Assembly: GCF_030150155.1 (NCBI RefSeq)
Contig: NZ_JASLGR010000013.1
Location: 1-64,000, forward strand
DNA: 64,000 nt
Direction: 5' to 3'
Origin: Nocardioides sp.
GTDB lineage: Bacteria > Actinomycetota > Actinomycetes > Propionibacteriales > Nocardioidaceae
Shown in pieces: positions 1-9,183 of the stretch; positions within the stretch are counted from its first letter, which is position 1; each line of letters opens with the position of its first letter. The notes under the pieces are model-generated. The model worked only from the letters and a program-made list of their open reading frames with translations. It ran no database searches and was not told the origin of the DNA. Made by a program: the position numbers and the translations under genes.

Positions 1-1
1 G

Positions 2-1591
2 GTGGAAGCCAGGCAGGCGTTCGGGCGATCCTTTCTTTCCGTCGATCCTGAGGCGCTTACCCTGCTGAGCCGGACGGCCTTCCGTGACATCGCCCACCTG
101 CTGCGCCCTTCGCACCTGAAGCAGCTGCGGTCCATCCTCGACGATCCCGAGGCCTCGCCGAACGACCGCTACGAGGCGCGCGACCTGCTGCAGAACGCGA
201 ACATCGCGGCCGGCGGCATCCTGCCGATGTGCCAGGACACCGGCACCGCGATCGTGATGGGCAAGCGCGGCCAGGGGGTGCTCACCGACGGGCGGGACGA
301 GGAGCACCTCGCCCGCGGCGTCTACGACGCGTACACCCAGCTGAACCTGCGCTACTCCCAGATGGCGCCGCTGACCATGTGGGATGAGAAGAACACCGGG
401 TCCAACCTGCCGGCCCAGATCGAGCTGTACGCCACCGACGGGGACGCCTACAAGTTCCTCTTCATGGCCAAGGGCGGCGGCTCCGCGAACAAGTCGTACC
501 TGTACCAGGAGACGAAGGCGGTGCTGAACCCGGCCCGGATGGCCTCCTTCCTGGAGGAGAAGATCGCGGCGATCGGCACGTCCGCCTGCCCGCCTTACCA
601 CCTGGCGATCGTAGTGGGCGGGACCAGCGCGGAGTTCGCGCTGAAGACCGCCAAGTACGCGTCGGCCCGCTACCTGGACACGCTGCCGTCAGCCGGGTCC
701 GCGCTCGGCTACGGGTTCCGGGACCTGGAGCTCGAGCAGAAGGTCCTGGAGATCACCAGGAAGATCGGGATCGGCGCGCAGTTCGGCGGCAAGTACTTCT
801 GCCATGACGTGCGGGTGATCCGCCTGCCCCGGCACGGGGCGTCCTGCCCGGTCGCCATCGCCGTGTCGTGCTCGGCGGACCGGCAGGCCCTCGGCAAGAT
901 CACGGCCGGGGGCGTCTTCCTCGAGCAGCTCGAGACCGACCCGGCGCAGTACCTGCCCGACACCACCGAGCAGCACCTGATCGAGGGCGGCGAGTCGGTC
1001 GCGATCGACCTCAACCAGCCGATGTCCGCGATCCTGGCCGAGCTGTCGAAGCACCCGGTCAAGACCCGGCTCTCCCTGACCGGCCCGCTGGTCGTGGCCC
1101 GCGACATCGCGCACGCCAAGATCAAGGAGCGCCTCGACGCCGGCGGTGACATGCCGCAGTACCTCAAGGACCACCCGGTCTACTACGCCGGTCCGGCCAA
1201 GACCCCCGACGGGATGGCCTCGGGCTCCTTCGGCCCGACCACGGCCGGCCGGATGGACTCCTACGTCGACCAGTTCCAGGCCGCGGGCGGCTCGATGGTG
1301 ATGCTGGCCAAGGGCAACCGGTCCAAGGTCGTCACCGAGGCCTGCGACACCCACGGCGGCTTCTACCTCGGCTCGATCGGTGGCCCGGCCGCGCGTCTGG
1401 CCCAGGACTGCATCAAGTCCGTCGAGGTGATCGAGTACCCCGAGCTCGGCATGGAGGCGATCTGGAAGATCGAGGTCGAGGACTTCCCGGCCTTCATCGT
1501 GGTCGACGACAAGGGCAACGACTTCTTCACCGACCCGTCGGGGTCGGTGACGGTGCCGCTGACCGGCATCCGGATCCGCTCGAAGGAGTAA
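2..1591 (+). CDS. Class I (4Fe-4S) fumarate hydratase, 5' end cut by the window
   Basis: Interconverts fumarate and malate in the TCA cycle in the cytosol. The protein matches iron-sulfur class I fumarases throughout. LPMCQDTGT contains Cys77, and further Cys at 196 (SACPPYH) and 290 (VSCSADR) keep the spacing of the three cluster ligands of the family (119 and 94 residues apart). AKGGGSANK and the C-terminal tartrate-dehydratase-like half are present. The family usually has about 20 more N-terminal residues, so the GTG at position 2 is probably internal and the real start lies before the window. The oxygen-sensitive class I enzyme sits 3.4 kb from the oxygen-stable class II enzyme FumC. The C-terminus is intact. 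Confidence 0.93.
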   Translation: MEARQAFGRSFLSVDPEALTLLSRTAFRDIAHLLRPSHLKQLRSILDDPEASPNDRYEARDLLQNANIAAGGILPMCQDTGTAIVMGKRGQGVLTDGRDEEHLARGVYDAYTQLNLRYSQMAPLTMWDEKNTGSNLPAQIELYATDGDAYKFLFMAKGGGSANKSYLYQETKAVLNPARMASFLEEKIAAIGTSACPPYHLAIVVGGTSAEFALKTAKYASARYLDTLPSAGSALGYGFRDLELEQKVLEITRKIGIGAQFGGKYFCHDVRVIRLPRHGASCPVAIAVSCSADRQALGKITAGGVFLEQLETDPAQYLPDTTEQHLIEGGESVAIDLNQPMSAILAELSKHPVKTRLSLTGPLVVARDIAHAKIKERLDAGGDMPQYLKDHPVYYAGPAKTPDGMASGSFGPTTAGRMDSYVDQFQAAGGSMVMLAKGNRSKVVTEACDTHGGFYLGSIGGPAARLAQDCIKSVEVIEYPELGMEAIWKIEVEDFPAFIVVDDKGNDFFTDPSGSVTVPLTGIRIRSKE

Positions 1592-1616
1592 TTCCGGCGT
1601 TCGGCAGCGCGGCCGA

Positions 1617-1663
1617 CTCCCTCCCACCTACCGTAGGTAGCGTCTCGATTCGGGGGGAGGGAG
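1617..1663 (+). promoter_or_regulatory. Inverted repeats ahead of the diguanylate cyclase, covering its ribosome-binding site
   Basis: CTCCCTCCC (1617-1625) is exactly complementary to GGGAGGGAG (1655-1663), and the second arm is also the Shine-Dalgarno sequence for the ATG at 1669. A smaller inverted repeat, CTACC-gta-GGTAG, lies in the loop at 1628-1640. If folded, the long hairpin would hide the ribosome-binding site. The small palindrome could instead be an operator. No function is proven. Confidence 0.35.
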
Positions 1664-1668
1664 ACACG

Positions 1669-3483
1669 ATGCGTCGTGGTGCGCTCACCACCGTGGACGG
1701 GGCACCGCCGGCCTGGATGGGCGCGGTCCGCCTCGCTGCCGGCCTCGTCGTCCTCCTGACCGCCCTGGCCGTCCTGGTCGGCTGGGGCATCGGCTCGACC
1801 GCGCTGACCTCCTTCGGCGGCTTCCACGACCTGCGCCCGTGGGACGCCGTGGCCTTCGCCGTCGCCGGTGCCGCCCTGCTGGCCCCCGGCGAGCCGTTCG
1901 CGTCCCGCAGCCCGGCCGCCGCCCGGCTCCTGGTGCTGCTCGGCGTGCTGGGCCTGCTCGGGCTCGCCCAGGTGGTCAGCCACCGTGCGCTCGGGGTCGC
2001 ACACCTGGTCGGGCAGCACCCGCACCACGACCTGCGGCTCTACCCCTCCCCGCAGGTGTCGGTGGAGATGGTGCTGTTCAGCCTGACCCAGGTCCGTGGC
2101 CACCGCCGGGCCCTGTCCCTGCTGCGCGGCATCGCCCAGGGCACCTTCCTGGTGATCGCCCTGACCTTCGGCGTCGGCCTCACCTTCGGTGCCGACGAGC
2201 TGTTGCGCTACAACGACCGTCCCGGCATCTCGGTGCCCGCCGTGATCGCGCTGCTGGGGCTGGCCCTCGGCCTGATCGCGATCCGCTCCCGGAGCCTGCC
2301 GCTGCGCTGGCTGTGGGAGCGCTCGGTCACCGGCACCCTGGTGCGCCGGCTGCTGCCCGCGATGGCGCTGCTCCCGGTCGCCCTCGGCACCCTGATCGTC
2401 GCGGGCCACCGGGCGGGCTGGTTCGACGTCGAGTTCGGCCTGGCGATGTTCACCGTCGTGATCACCTCGGCCGGGGTCGCGATGGTGGGCTTCACCGCCG
2501 CCGTCGTACGTCGGGCCGAGCTGCGCGCCGAACGCTCGGCGTCGCGTTCCCGGGCCCTGCTGGACTCCGCTCCGGACGTGACCATCGTCGTGGACCAGGC
2601 CGGGACGATCCTGTACGCCAACGCCCACACCACGACGCTGCTGGGCTACCTGGCCGACGAGCTCCCCGGCCAGAGCGTGGACGTGCTGGTGCCCGACGCG
2701 GTCCGCGCCCGTCATGTCGCGCTGCGGTCGACGTACGCCGCCCAGCCGACCCGCCGCACGATGGGCGCCGACCTCTCCCTGACCGCCCGGCACCGCGACG
2801 GCCACGAGATCCCGGTGGAGATCAGCCTCGGGCCGGTGCCGACCCGCAGCGGCACCGACTTCGTGGTGGCGATCCGCGATGCCACCCAGAAGCGTGCCAG
2901 CGAGATCGCGCTGCGCGAGGCGCAGGACCGCTACCGGATCCTGGCCGAGCAGGACGACCTCACCGGGCTGTCGAACCGGCGCCGCTTCGAGGCCGACATC
3001 GAACGTCACCTCTCCCTGCCCGGGCGCCCGACCGGGGCACTGATCTTCATCGACCTGGACCACTTCAAGCACGTCAACGACACCCTCGGGCACCGCGCCG
3101 GCGACCGGCTGCTGGTGATGGTCTCGCACGCGATGGCCGAGGCGCTGCCCGAGCACGGCTCGATCGCCCGCCGCGGCGGGGACGAGTTCCTGGTGCTGCT
3201 GCGCGAGGGCGACGGTCGGGCCGCCGAGCGGCACGCCCGCCGGCTGGTCGCCACGGTGCCGCAGGTGGCCGCCGAGTTCTCCGTCGGAGCGTCGATCTCG
3301 GCCTCGGCCGGGGTGGCGGCCTTCGACGCCCTGCCGGTCGGGACGCACTCGGTGGAGCAGGCCGTCACGACCGCGATGAACCGCGCCGACATCGCGCTCT
3401 ACGCCGCCAAGGGCGCGGGCCGGAACCAGACCCGGCTGTGGACCGCCGCCGACGAGCGGGACCTGGAGCAGCCGCCGCGCTGA
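1669..3483 (+). CDS. Membrane-bound PAS-GGDEF diguanylate cyclase
   Basis: Predicted to make cyclic di-GMP from two GTP. Residues about 15-285 form roughly seven hydrophobic segments, an integral membrane sensor region of unknown ligand. A PAS domain follows at about 290-405 (LLDSAPDVTIVVD), then a GGDEF domain at about 430-595 with an intact RRGGDEF active-site loop near residue 503. The product-inhibition I-site (RxxD five residues before GGDEF) is absent, because PEHG is found there. There is no EAL or HD-GYP domain, so this is a cyclase only. The ATG start follows a strong GGGAGGGAG. The neighbours are metabolic genes and do not reveal the signal. Confidence 0.9.
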   Translation: MRRGALTTVDGAPPAWMGAVRLAAGLVVLLTALAVLVGWGIGSTALTSFGGFHDLRPWDAVAFAVAGAALLAPGEPFASRSPAAARLLVLLGVLGLLGLAQVVSHRALGVAHLVGQHPHHDLRLYPSPQVSVEMVLFSLTQVRGHRRALSLLRGIAQGTFLVIALTFGVGLTFGADELLRYNDRPGISVPAVIALLGLALGLIAIRSRSLPLRWLWERSVTGTLVRRLLPAMALLPVALGTLIVAGHRAGWFDVEFGLAMFTVVITSAGVAMVGFTAAVVRRAELRAERSASRSRALLDSAPDVTIVVDQAGTILYANAHTTTLLGYLADELPGQSVDVLVPDAVRARHVALRSTYAAQPTRRTMGADLSLTARHRDGHEIPVEISLGPVPTRSGTDFVVAIRDATQKRASEIALREAQDRYRILAEQDDLTGLSNRRRFEADIERHLSLPGRPTGALIFIDLDHFKHVNDTLGHRAGDRLLVMVSHAMAEALPEHGSIARRGGDEFLVLLREGDGRAAERHARRLVATVPQVAAEFSVGASISASAGVAAFDALPVGTHSVEQAVTTAMNRADIALYAAKGAGRNQTRLWTAADERDLEQPPR

Positions 3484-3546
3484 GACGAGTCCCGGTCAGC
3501 GGGGAGACGGGCCCCCGCACGCGACCGGGTCCTTAGCCTCCGAGGC

Positions 3547-4971
3547 ATGGACGCCTCGAACGCACGCGCACAGCTCTCGGCCCTCCTCGACCGGCAGCGG
3601 CAGGCCGATCTGGCCGGCTCGATCCCCGACGCCGCCGAGCGTCGCGCCCGGATCCAGACGGTGATCGACCTGCTGGTGGACCGCGCCGACGACCTCGTCG
3701 CCGCGATGGACACCGACTTCGGAGGCCGCCCGGAGGGCTACTCGCTGATGAACGACGTGCTCGGCTCGATCGCGGCACTGAAGTTCGCGCGCGACAACGT
3801 CGAGACCTGGATGCAGCCCGACCCCCGGCCGGCGTTCGCCCCCTACGACCAGCTCGGCGCGACCGCGGAGGTGCTGCACCAGCCGAAGGGCAGCGTCGGC
3901 ATCATCGGCACCTGGAACGCCCCGGTCTACACCCTGCTCAGTCCCCTGGCCGGTGTGCTCGCAGCGGGCAACCGGGCGGTGCTCAAGCCCTCGGAGGTGG
4001 TGCCGCGCACCGCCGACGTACTCGCCGCGGCGGCCGCCGACCTGCTCGACCCGACCGTGGTCGCCGTCGTCACCGGTGGCCCCGACGTCGCCGACGTCCT
4101 CACCTCGCTCCCCTTCGACCACCTCGTCTTCACCGGGTCCACCGCGATCGGCAGGCTGGTGATGGCCAACGCCGCCCGCAACCTCGTCCCGGTGACCCTG
4201 GAGCTGGGCGGCAAGTCCCCGGTGATCGTGTCGCGCTCGGCCGACCTCGCCGACGCCGCCCGCCGGATCGCGGTCGGCAAGGCCACCAACGGCGGCCAGA
4301 TCTGCATCAGCCCCGACACCCTCCACGTCCCCACCGAGCTGGTCGACACCTTCGTCGCGCAGCTGCGTGAGCAGTACGCCGCTCTCCTGCCCAGCGCCAC
4401 CAGCGCTGACGCCGTCGCGGTGGTCAACGACCGGCATGCCGCCCGGATCCAGGCCTACGTCGACGACGCCGTCGCCCGCGGTGCCCGGGTCGAGCTCGCC
4501 CCGGCCGAGGCGCTGCCCGAGAACGGCCGCCGGCTGCCGCTGCAGATCGTCGTCGACCCGCCCGCGGACGCACTGATCCGCTCCGAGGAGATCTTCGGCC
4601 CGGCAGTGGTCGTGCTGGGCTACGACGAGCTCGGCGACGTCCTCGCCGGGATCAACGCCGGCCCGACGCCGCTGGCGCTGTACTACTTCGGGGCCGACGC
4701 TGCCGAGGAAGCGCACGTGCTGGCCTCCACCCGGTCCGGCGGGGTGACGATCAACGAGGTGATGATGCATCCGGGGCTGCCCGATGCGCCGTTCGGCGGT
4801 CTGGGCGCCTCCGGGCTGGGGCACTACAACGGCCGCGAGGGGTTCCTGGAGTTCAGCCATGCCCGCGCGGTGTTCCGCTCCGCCGGGCCCGATCTGCGCA
4901 GCGACTGGGGCATGGTTCCGCCGTACGGTGAGGGCTTCAGGGCGATGATGGCCGCCCAGGTCACCCGGTAG
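3547..4971 (+). CDS. Aldehyde dehydrogenase (coniferyl-aldehyde dehydrogenase-like)
   Basis: NAD(P)-dependent oxidation of an aldehyde to the acid. At 474 aa it is a short, complete class-3-like ALDH. LELGGKSPV carries the general-base Glu219 and GGQICISPD carries the nucleophile Cys253. The cofactor-binding segment GSTAIGRLV lies upstream. The C-terminus PPYGEGFRAMM resembles coniferyl-aldehyde/fatty-aldehyde dehydrogenases of this length. The physiological aldehyde cannot be read from the sequence. The ATG lies 63 bp after the cyclase gene with only a weak GAGG before it. A strong hairpin follows the stop, so it is probably transcribed alone. Confidence 0.85.
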   Translation: MDASNARAQLSALLDRQRQADLAGSIPDAAERRARIQTVIDLLVDRADDLVAAMDTDFGGRPEGYSLMNDVLGSIAALKFARDNVETWMQPDPRPAFAPYDQLGATAEVLHQPKGSVGIIGTWNAPVYTLLSPLAGVLAAGNRAVLKPSEVVPRTADVLAAAAADLLDPTVVAVVTGGPDVADVLTSLPFDHLVFTGSTAIGRLVMANAARNLVPVTLELGGKSPVIVSRSADLADAARRIAVGKATNGGQICISPDTLHVPTELVDTFVAQLREQYAALLPSATSADAVAVVNDRHAARIQAYVDDAVARGARVELAPAEALPENGRRLPLQIVVDPPADALIRSEEIFGPAVVVLGYDELGDVLAGINAGPTPLALYYFGADAAEEAHVLASTRSGGVTINEVMMHPGLPDAPFGGLGASGLGHYNGREGFLEFSHARAVFRSAGPDLRSDWGMVPPYGEGFRAMMAAQVTR

Positions 4972-4975
4972 CACC

Positions 4976-5010
4976 GTCCCGCGGCCGGGAACATTCCCCG
5001 GCCGCGGGAC
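4976..5010 (+). terminator. 14-bp perfect GC hairpin between ALDH gene and fumC
   Basis: The arms at 4976-4989 and 4997-5010 are perfectly complementary over 14 bp with a 7-nt loop. No T-tract follows, so this is an atypical terminator of the ALDH gene. It ends 11 bases before the fumC ATG, where no Shine-Dalgarno sequence is visible, so it could also influence fumC translation. Confidence 0.6.
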
Positions 5011-5021
5011 GCTCTCCCTAC

Positions 5022-6404
5022 ATGACTGAATTTCGCATCGAACATGACTCCATGGGTGATGTGAAGGTCCCTGTCGACGCACTCTGGCGTGCCCAGACCC
5101 AACGCGCCGTCGAGAACTTCCCGATCTCCGGCACCCCGCTCGAACCCGCCCTCATCCACGCGATCGCGCGGGTCAAGGCCGCCGCGGCAGCGGTCAACGT
5201 CGAGCTGGGGGTGATCACCCCCGAGGCCGGTGCGGCCATCGGTGCCGCCGCCGACTCGATCGTCGCCGGCGAGCACGACGACGCGTTCCCGATCGACGTC
5301 TTCCAGACCGGCTCGGGCACCTCGTCGAACATGAACGCCAACGAGGTGATCGCCTCGCTGGCGCACCGGGCCGGGGTCGAGGTGCACCCCAACGACCAGG
5401 TGAACGCGTCCCAGTCCTCCAACGACACCTTCCCGACCGCGATCCACGTCGCTACGGCGTTGGCGGTACGCGATGAGCTGCTGCCCGCTCTCGACGTGCT
5501 CGCCACGTCGTTCGAGGCGAAGGCTGCCGAGTTCGCCGCCCTGGTGAAGTCGGGGCGGACTCACCTGATGGACGCCACCCCGGTGATGCTCGGCCAGGAG
5601 TTCGGTGGGTATGCGGCCACGATCCGCTATGCGGCCGAGCGGCTGGGCGCGGTCCTCCCCCGAGTGCGGGAGCTGCCCCTGGGCGGCACCGCCGTCGGCA
5701 CCGGGATCAACACCCCGGCCGGCTTCGCAGCAGCCGTGATCGCTGAGCTCTCCCGGGCCACCGGTGAGCCGTTCACCGAGGCCCGCAACCACTTCGAGGC
5801 CCAGGGCACCCGCGACTCGCTGGTCGAGCTCTCCGGTGTGCTCAAGACGCTGGCCGTCGGCCTGATCAAGATCAACAACGACCTGCGCTGGATGTCGTCG
5901 GGCCCGACCACCGGCCTGGCCGAGATCCACCTGCCCGACCTGCAGCCGGGCTCCTCGATCATGCCCGGCAAGGTCAACCCGGTGCTGCCCGAGGCGACCC
6001 TGATGGTCGCCTTCCAGGTGATCGGCAACGACACCACCGTGACGATGGCCGGCGCCTCGGGCGCGTTCGAGCTCAACGTCGCGATGCCGGTGATGGCGCG
6101 TAACGTGCTGGAGTCGATCCGGCTGCTCGCGGCCGCGATGACGGTGCTCGCGCAGCGCACGATCGACGGGATCGTGCCGAACGCCGAGCGGATGCGTCGC
6201 TTCGCCGAGTCCTCCCCCTCGATCGTCACCCCGCTCAACCGGGTGCTCGGCTACGAGGTCGCCGCGAAAATCGCCAAGCAGGCGTTGGCCGAGGGCGCGA
6301 CGATCCGCGACACGGTGATCAAGGCCGGGTACGTCGAGGACGGAACCCTCACGCTGGAGCAGCTGGATGCTGCCCTGGACGTGGAGTCCATGACGCATCC
6401 GTGA
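5022..6404 (+). CDS. fumC: Class II fumarate hydratase
   Basis: Reversible hydration of fumarate to malate; homotetrameric and free of iron-sulfur. At 460 aa it has the normal length. Visible signatures are SGTSSNMNANEV (residues about 100-111), the active-site SxxMPxKxN loop as GSSIMPGKVNP near 311-321, and QSSNDTFPTA. It is adjacent to, but not obviously co-transcribed with, the ALDH gene. No Shine-Dalgarno precedes the ATG. Together with the class I enzyme at the window start it gives the cell two unrelated fumarases. Its stop codon directly abuts the stop of the oppositely oriented remnant downstream. Confidence 0.95.
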   Translation: MTEFRIEHDSMGDVKVPVDALWRAQTQRAVENFPISGTPLEPALIHAIARVKAAAAAVNVELGVITPEAGAAIGAAADSIVAGEHDDAFPIDVFQTGSGTSSNMNANEVIASLAHRAGVEVHPNDQVNASQSSNDTFPTAIHVATALAVRDELLPALDVLATSFEAKAAEFAALVKSGRTHLMDATPVMLGQEFGGYAATIRYAAERLGAVLPRVRELPLGGTAVGTGINTPAGFAAAVIAELSRATGEPFTEARNHFEAQGTRDSLVELSGVLKTLAVGLIKINNDLRWMSSGPTTGLAEIHLPDLQPGSSIMPGKVNPVLPEATLMVAFQVIGNDTTVTMAGASGAFELNVAMPVMARNVLESIRLLAAAMTVLAQRTIDGIVPNAERMRRFAESSPSIVTPLNRVLGYEVAAKIAKQALAEGATIRDTVIKAGYVEDGTLTLEQLDAALDVESMTHP

Positions 6405-6761
6405 TCAGGCGTGGAAGGTCCCGTTCGCCCAGCCCTCGACCACCGCTTGCGGCAGATCACGGCGTACGACGCCCGGTGGCGGGCGCCGGTTCCGCGGCAC
6501 CGCCACCTGTGGGCTGTCCGGTGCCAGCCGATCCTCCCAGCCCCAGTGCAGGGCCGCACTCTCCAGGATCAGGTAGCCGTTGGCCTCACGAGCCAGCGCC
6601 AGGGCCGCGTCGGTCACCGGCAGCGCGTACCGGTCCCGACCGACGTGCACGAGCTCGCCTGCCCTGACTGCGCGGCGCAGTCCCGAGCGGCCGACGTTCG
6701 CACACAGCGTGGCGGCGTCGCTGATGCCTCCCAGCGCGAGGGTCAGGCCGACTGCGTCCAT
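6405..6761 (-). pseudogene. Truncated AbiEi/DUF559-type protein, N-terminal part only
   Basis: The 118-aa product has the N-terminal winged-helix-like AbiEi antitoxin domain (LRRAVRAGELVHVGRDRYALP) and the following segment (SAALHWGW, VAVPRNRRPPPG) seen in actinobacterial AbiEi/DUF559 proteins of about 250-330 aa. The C-terminal nuclease-like DUF559 half is missing. The reading frame ends at the base next to the fumC stop, so the truncation coincides with a junction at the fumC 3' end. No continuation is seen in other frames because fumC occupies that DNA. It is probably a remnant left by a deletion or insertion. ATG at 6761 is the likeliest start. Confidence 0.6.
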
Positions 6762-6897
6762 GCGCCGAGCATGCCCCGATACGCGTCCGAGCGGCGCGTT
6801 ATCCACAGGGCCGTTCGTGCGTGCCCGCGGGATGACACGCCGATCGGTCCGGCGTGTCGGGCTCACAGGCCGCTGGAACGGTCAGTGACAGCGACGC

Positions 6898-7563
6898 TCA
6901 GTACCAGCCGTTGGACTGCGAGTGCCCCCAGGCACCGCACGGGCTGCCGTAGCGGCCCTGGATGTAGCCCAGACCCCACTTGATCTGGGTGACCGGGTTG
7001 GTCTGCCAGTTCGGGCCGGCCGAGGCCATCTTCGAGCCGGGCAGGGCCTGCGGGATGCCGTAGGCGCTCGAGCTCGGGTTGTCGGCGTTGACCCGCCAGC
7101 CCGACTCCTTGGTCCACAGCTTGTCCAGGCAGTCGAACTGCGAGCTGCTCCAGCCGTAGTCGCCCAGCAGGGCCGCGGCGATCGTCTTCGGGTCGCCCTG
7201 GGCGGCGTCGACCTTCTGCGTGACGGCCTTCACGTCGGTCTCGGCCGCAGCGGCCAGGCTGGCCGCCTTGGTCGGGTCCGCCGACTCGCGCCGGTCGCTG
7301 GACCGGGAGAGCTCGCTCGTCCGGGTCACCGTGCCGGCGTTGGAGCCGGCCGCTGCGTCGACGGTCGAGCTCTGCACCGAGGAGTCGGCGGCCGAGAGGG
7401 CCACCTGCCCGATCGAGTCGGCGGCGGCGACAGCCGAGCCGCCCTGACCACTGAGAACAACTCCACCAGCCACCACGGCACCGGTCGCTGCGACCGCCAG
7501 GCCGCCGACCAGTGGGGTGCCCAATGAGGCGCGTCGGCGCCGAGGCGCGGCGTGCTTCCCCAC
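6898..7563 (-). CDS. Secreted lytic-transglycosylase-like cell-wall protein
   Basis: 221 aa. A basic N-terminus (GKHAAPRRRR) and a hydrophobic stretch at about 20-45 form a signal peptide or anchor. A Ser/Asp-rich linker follows. The C-terminal 75 residues form a transglycosylase-like fold: LWTKESGWR supplies a catalytic Glu, followed by SAYGIPQALPGSKM and QIKWGLGYIQGRYG. This is the domain of actinobacterial resuscitation-promoting/aggregation-promoting-type muralytic proteins, which cleave peptidoglycan outside the membrane. The GTG start has GGGAGA six bases upstream. A c-di-AMP riboswitch often precedes such genes, but I could not see its conserved blocks in the 148-bp leader. Confidence 0.8.
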   Translation of the reverse strand: MGKHAAPRRRRASLGTPLVGGLAVAATGAVVAGGVVLSGQGGSAVAAADSIGQVALSAADSSVQSSTVDAAAGSNAGTVTRTSELSRSSDRRESADPTKAASLAAAAETDVKAVTQKVDAAQGDPKTIAAALLGDYGWSSSQFDCLDKLWTKESGWRVNADNPSSSAYGIPQALPGSKMASAGPNWQTNPVTQIKWGLGYIQGRYGSPCGAWGHSQSNGWY

Positions 7564-7711
7564 TCACTTCTCCCTACACGGACGACCGGCCCTGTCCTAG
7601 GCCAAGCCCCCACCATGCCCGAGCAGGTGCGGCGTCGCAAACCAAACATGCGCTTCAGGTGGACCTCATTGACCACATTCGTCACATCAGCCCCACTGGG
7701 GAACACCAGTT

Positions 7712-9028
7712 TCAGAGGACGACGTTCTCCAACATCTCTGTGACCAAGGCCGCAATCGGCGAGCGCTCCGACCGAGTCAGCGTGACGTGGGCGAAGAGCG
7801 GGTGCCCCTTGAGCTTGTCCACCACCGCGACCACGCCGTCGTGCCGGCCGACCCGGAGGTTGTCGCGCTGGGCCACGTCGTGGGTCAGCACCACCTTCGA
7901 GCCCTGCCCGATCCGGGAGAGCACGGTGAGCAGGACGTTGCGCTCCAGGGACTGGGCCTCGTCCACGATCACGAACGCGTCGTGCAGCGAGCGACCCCGG
8001 ATGTGGGTCAGCGGCAGCACCTCGAGCATCCCGCGGTCCACGATCTCGTCGATCACGTCCTGGCTCGTCATCGCGCCGAGCGTGTCGAAGACCGCCTGGG
8101 CCCACGGCCCCATCTTCTCCGCCTCCGAGCCGGGCAGGTAGCCGAGCTCCTGGCCACCGACGGCGAACAGCGGCCTGAAGATCACGACCTTCTTGTGCTG
8201 GCGCCGCTCCAGGACCGCCTCCAGGCCCGCACACAGCGCCATCGCCGACTTGCCGGTGCCCGCACGCCCGCCGAGGGAGACGATGCCGACATCGGGGTCG
8301 AGCAGCATCTCCAGGGCGATCCGCTGCTCGGCCGAGCGGCCGTGGATGCCGAACGCCTCCCGGTCACCGCGGACCAGGTGCACCTGCTTGTCGGCCCCGA
8401 CCCGGCCCAGCGCCGTGCCACGGTCCGAGAGCAGCACCAGCCCGGTGTGGCAGGGCAGGTCCCGCGCGTCGTCCAGGGCGATCACGCCATCGTCGTACAG
8501 CTCGTCGAGATCAATGACGGAGACCTCCAGCTCGGCCATCCCGGTCCAGCCGATGTCGGAGTCCGAGATCGCCTCGGCGCGGTACTCCTCGGCCTCCAGC
8601 CCGACCGCCGACGCCTTGATCCGCAGCGGCAGGTCCTTGGAGACCAGCACCACGTCCGCGCCCTCGTCGGCGAGGTTCTTCGCGACCGCGAGGATCCGGG
8701 TGTCGTTGTCCCCCAGCCGGAAGCCCGACGGCAGCGACATCGGGTCGGTGTGGTTCAGCTCGACCCGCAGCGTGCCACCCTCCTCGCCCACCGGAACGGG
8801 GGCGTCGAGCCGCCCGTGCGCGATCCGCAGGTCGTCGAGTGTGCGCAGCGCCGTACGCGCGAAGAAGCCCAGCTCGGGGTGGTGACGTTTGCCTTCCAGC
8901 TCGGTCACCACGACGACTGGGAGGACGACCTCGTGCTCGGCGAAGCGCTTGAGCGCGCCCGGGTCGGCGAGCAGCACGCTGGTGTCCAGAACGTAGGTCT
9001 TCTTGGCCGGAGTAGCCACGCGGTTCAC
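7712..9028 (-). CDS. phoH: PIN domain-PhoH ATPase (PhoH2 type)
   Basis: About 438 aa with an N-terminal PIN ribonuclease domain (YVLDTSVLLADPGAL and conserved acidic residues through about residue 140) fused to a C-terminal PhoH helicase-like ATPase. GRAGTGKSAMA is the Walker A loop and VIVDEAQ the Walker B. The fusion is the PhoH2 type, an RNA helicase/RNase in mycobacteria. GTG at 9028 (VNRVATPAKK) or GTG at 9019 are the plausible starts. Longer readings have non-conserved N-termini. It lies downstream of uppS in the same direction, 266 bp away, part of a conserved actinobacterial neighbourhood. Confidence 0.9.
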   Translation of the reverse strand: MNRVATPAKKTYVLDTSVLLADPGALKRFAEHEVVLPVVVVTELEGKRHHPELGFFARTALRTLDDLRIAHGRLDAPVPVGEEGGTLRVELNHTDPMSLPSGFRLGDNDTRILAVAKNLADEGADVVLVSKDLPLRIKASAVGLEAEEYRAEAISDSDIGWTGMAELEVSVIDLDELYDDGVIALDDARDLPCHTGLVLLSDRGTALGRVGADKQVHLVRGDREAFGIHGRSAEQRIALEMLLDPDVGIVSLGGRAGTGKSAMALCAGLEAVLERRQHKKVVIFRPLFAVGGQELGYLPGSEAEKMGPWAQAVFDTLGAMTSQDVIDEIVDRGMLEVLPLTHIRGRSLHDAFVIVDEAQSLERNVLLTVLSRIGQGSKVVLTHDVAQRDNLRVGRHDGVVAVVDKLKGHPLFAHVTLTRSERSPIAALVTEMLENVVL

Positions 9029-9183
9029 CCCATCAGACCGCGCGCTCACTCTTCGCTCGGCCTCAGTTCGTGCACATGGACCGAGAAGGAACCCGAAGGC
9101 CGGAGTGGCGGCCCCCTTCACCTCGGCACGCCGGAGCGCTTCGAGTGATCAGGTCGTGAGTCTTCACGAGCGGGCCTCCTGGT

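Noticed and set aside
1363..3348. Long open frame on the minus strand opposite the class I fumarase 3' end and the GGDEF gene, and similar long antisense frames elsewhere (for example 27980-29707 and 48440-50428).
   Set aside because: High-GC coding DNA leaves long open antisense frames. These have biased low-complexity composition, no family resemblance, and no ribosome-binding sites.
7564..7711. Possible c-di-AMP (ydaO-type) riboswitch before the transglycosylase-like gene.
   Set aside because: Such riboswitches often precede this gene type, but the conserved GGGAG, GCC and terminal stem blocks could not be recognised in the 148 bp leader.
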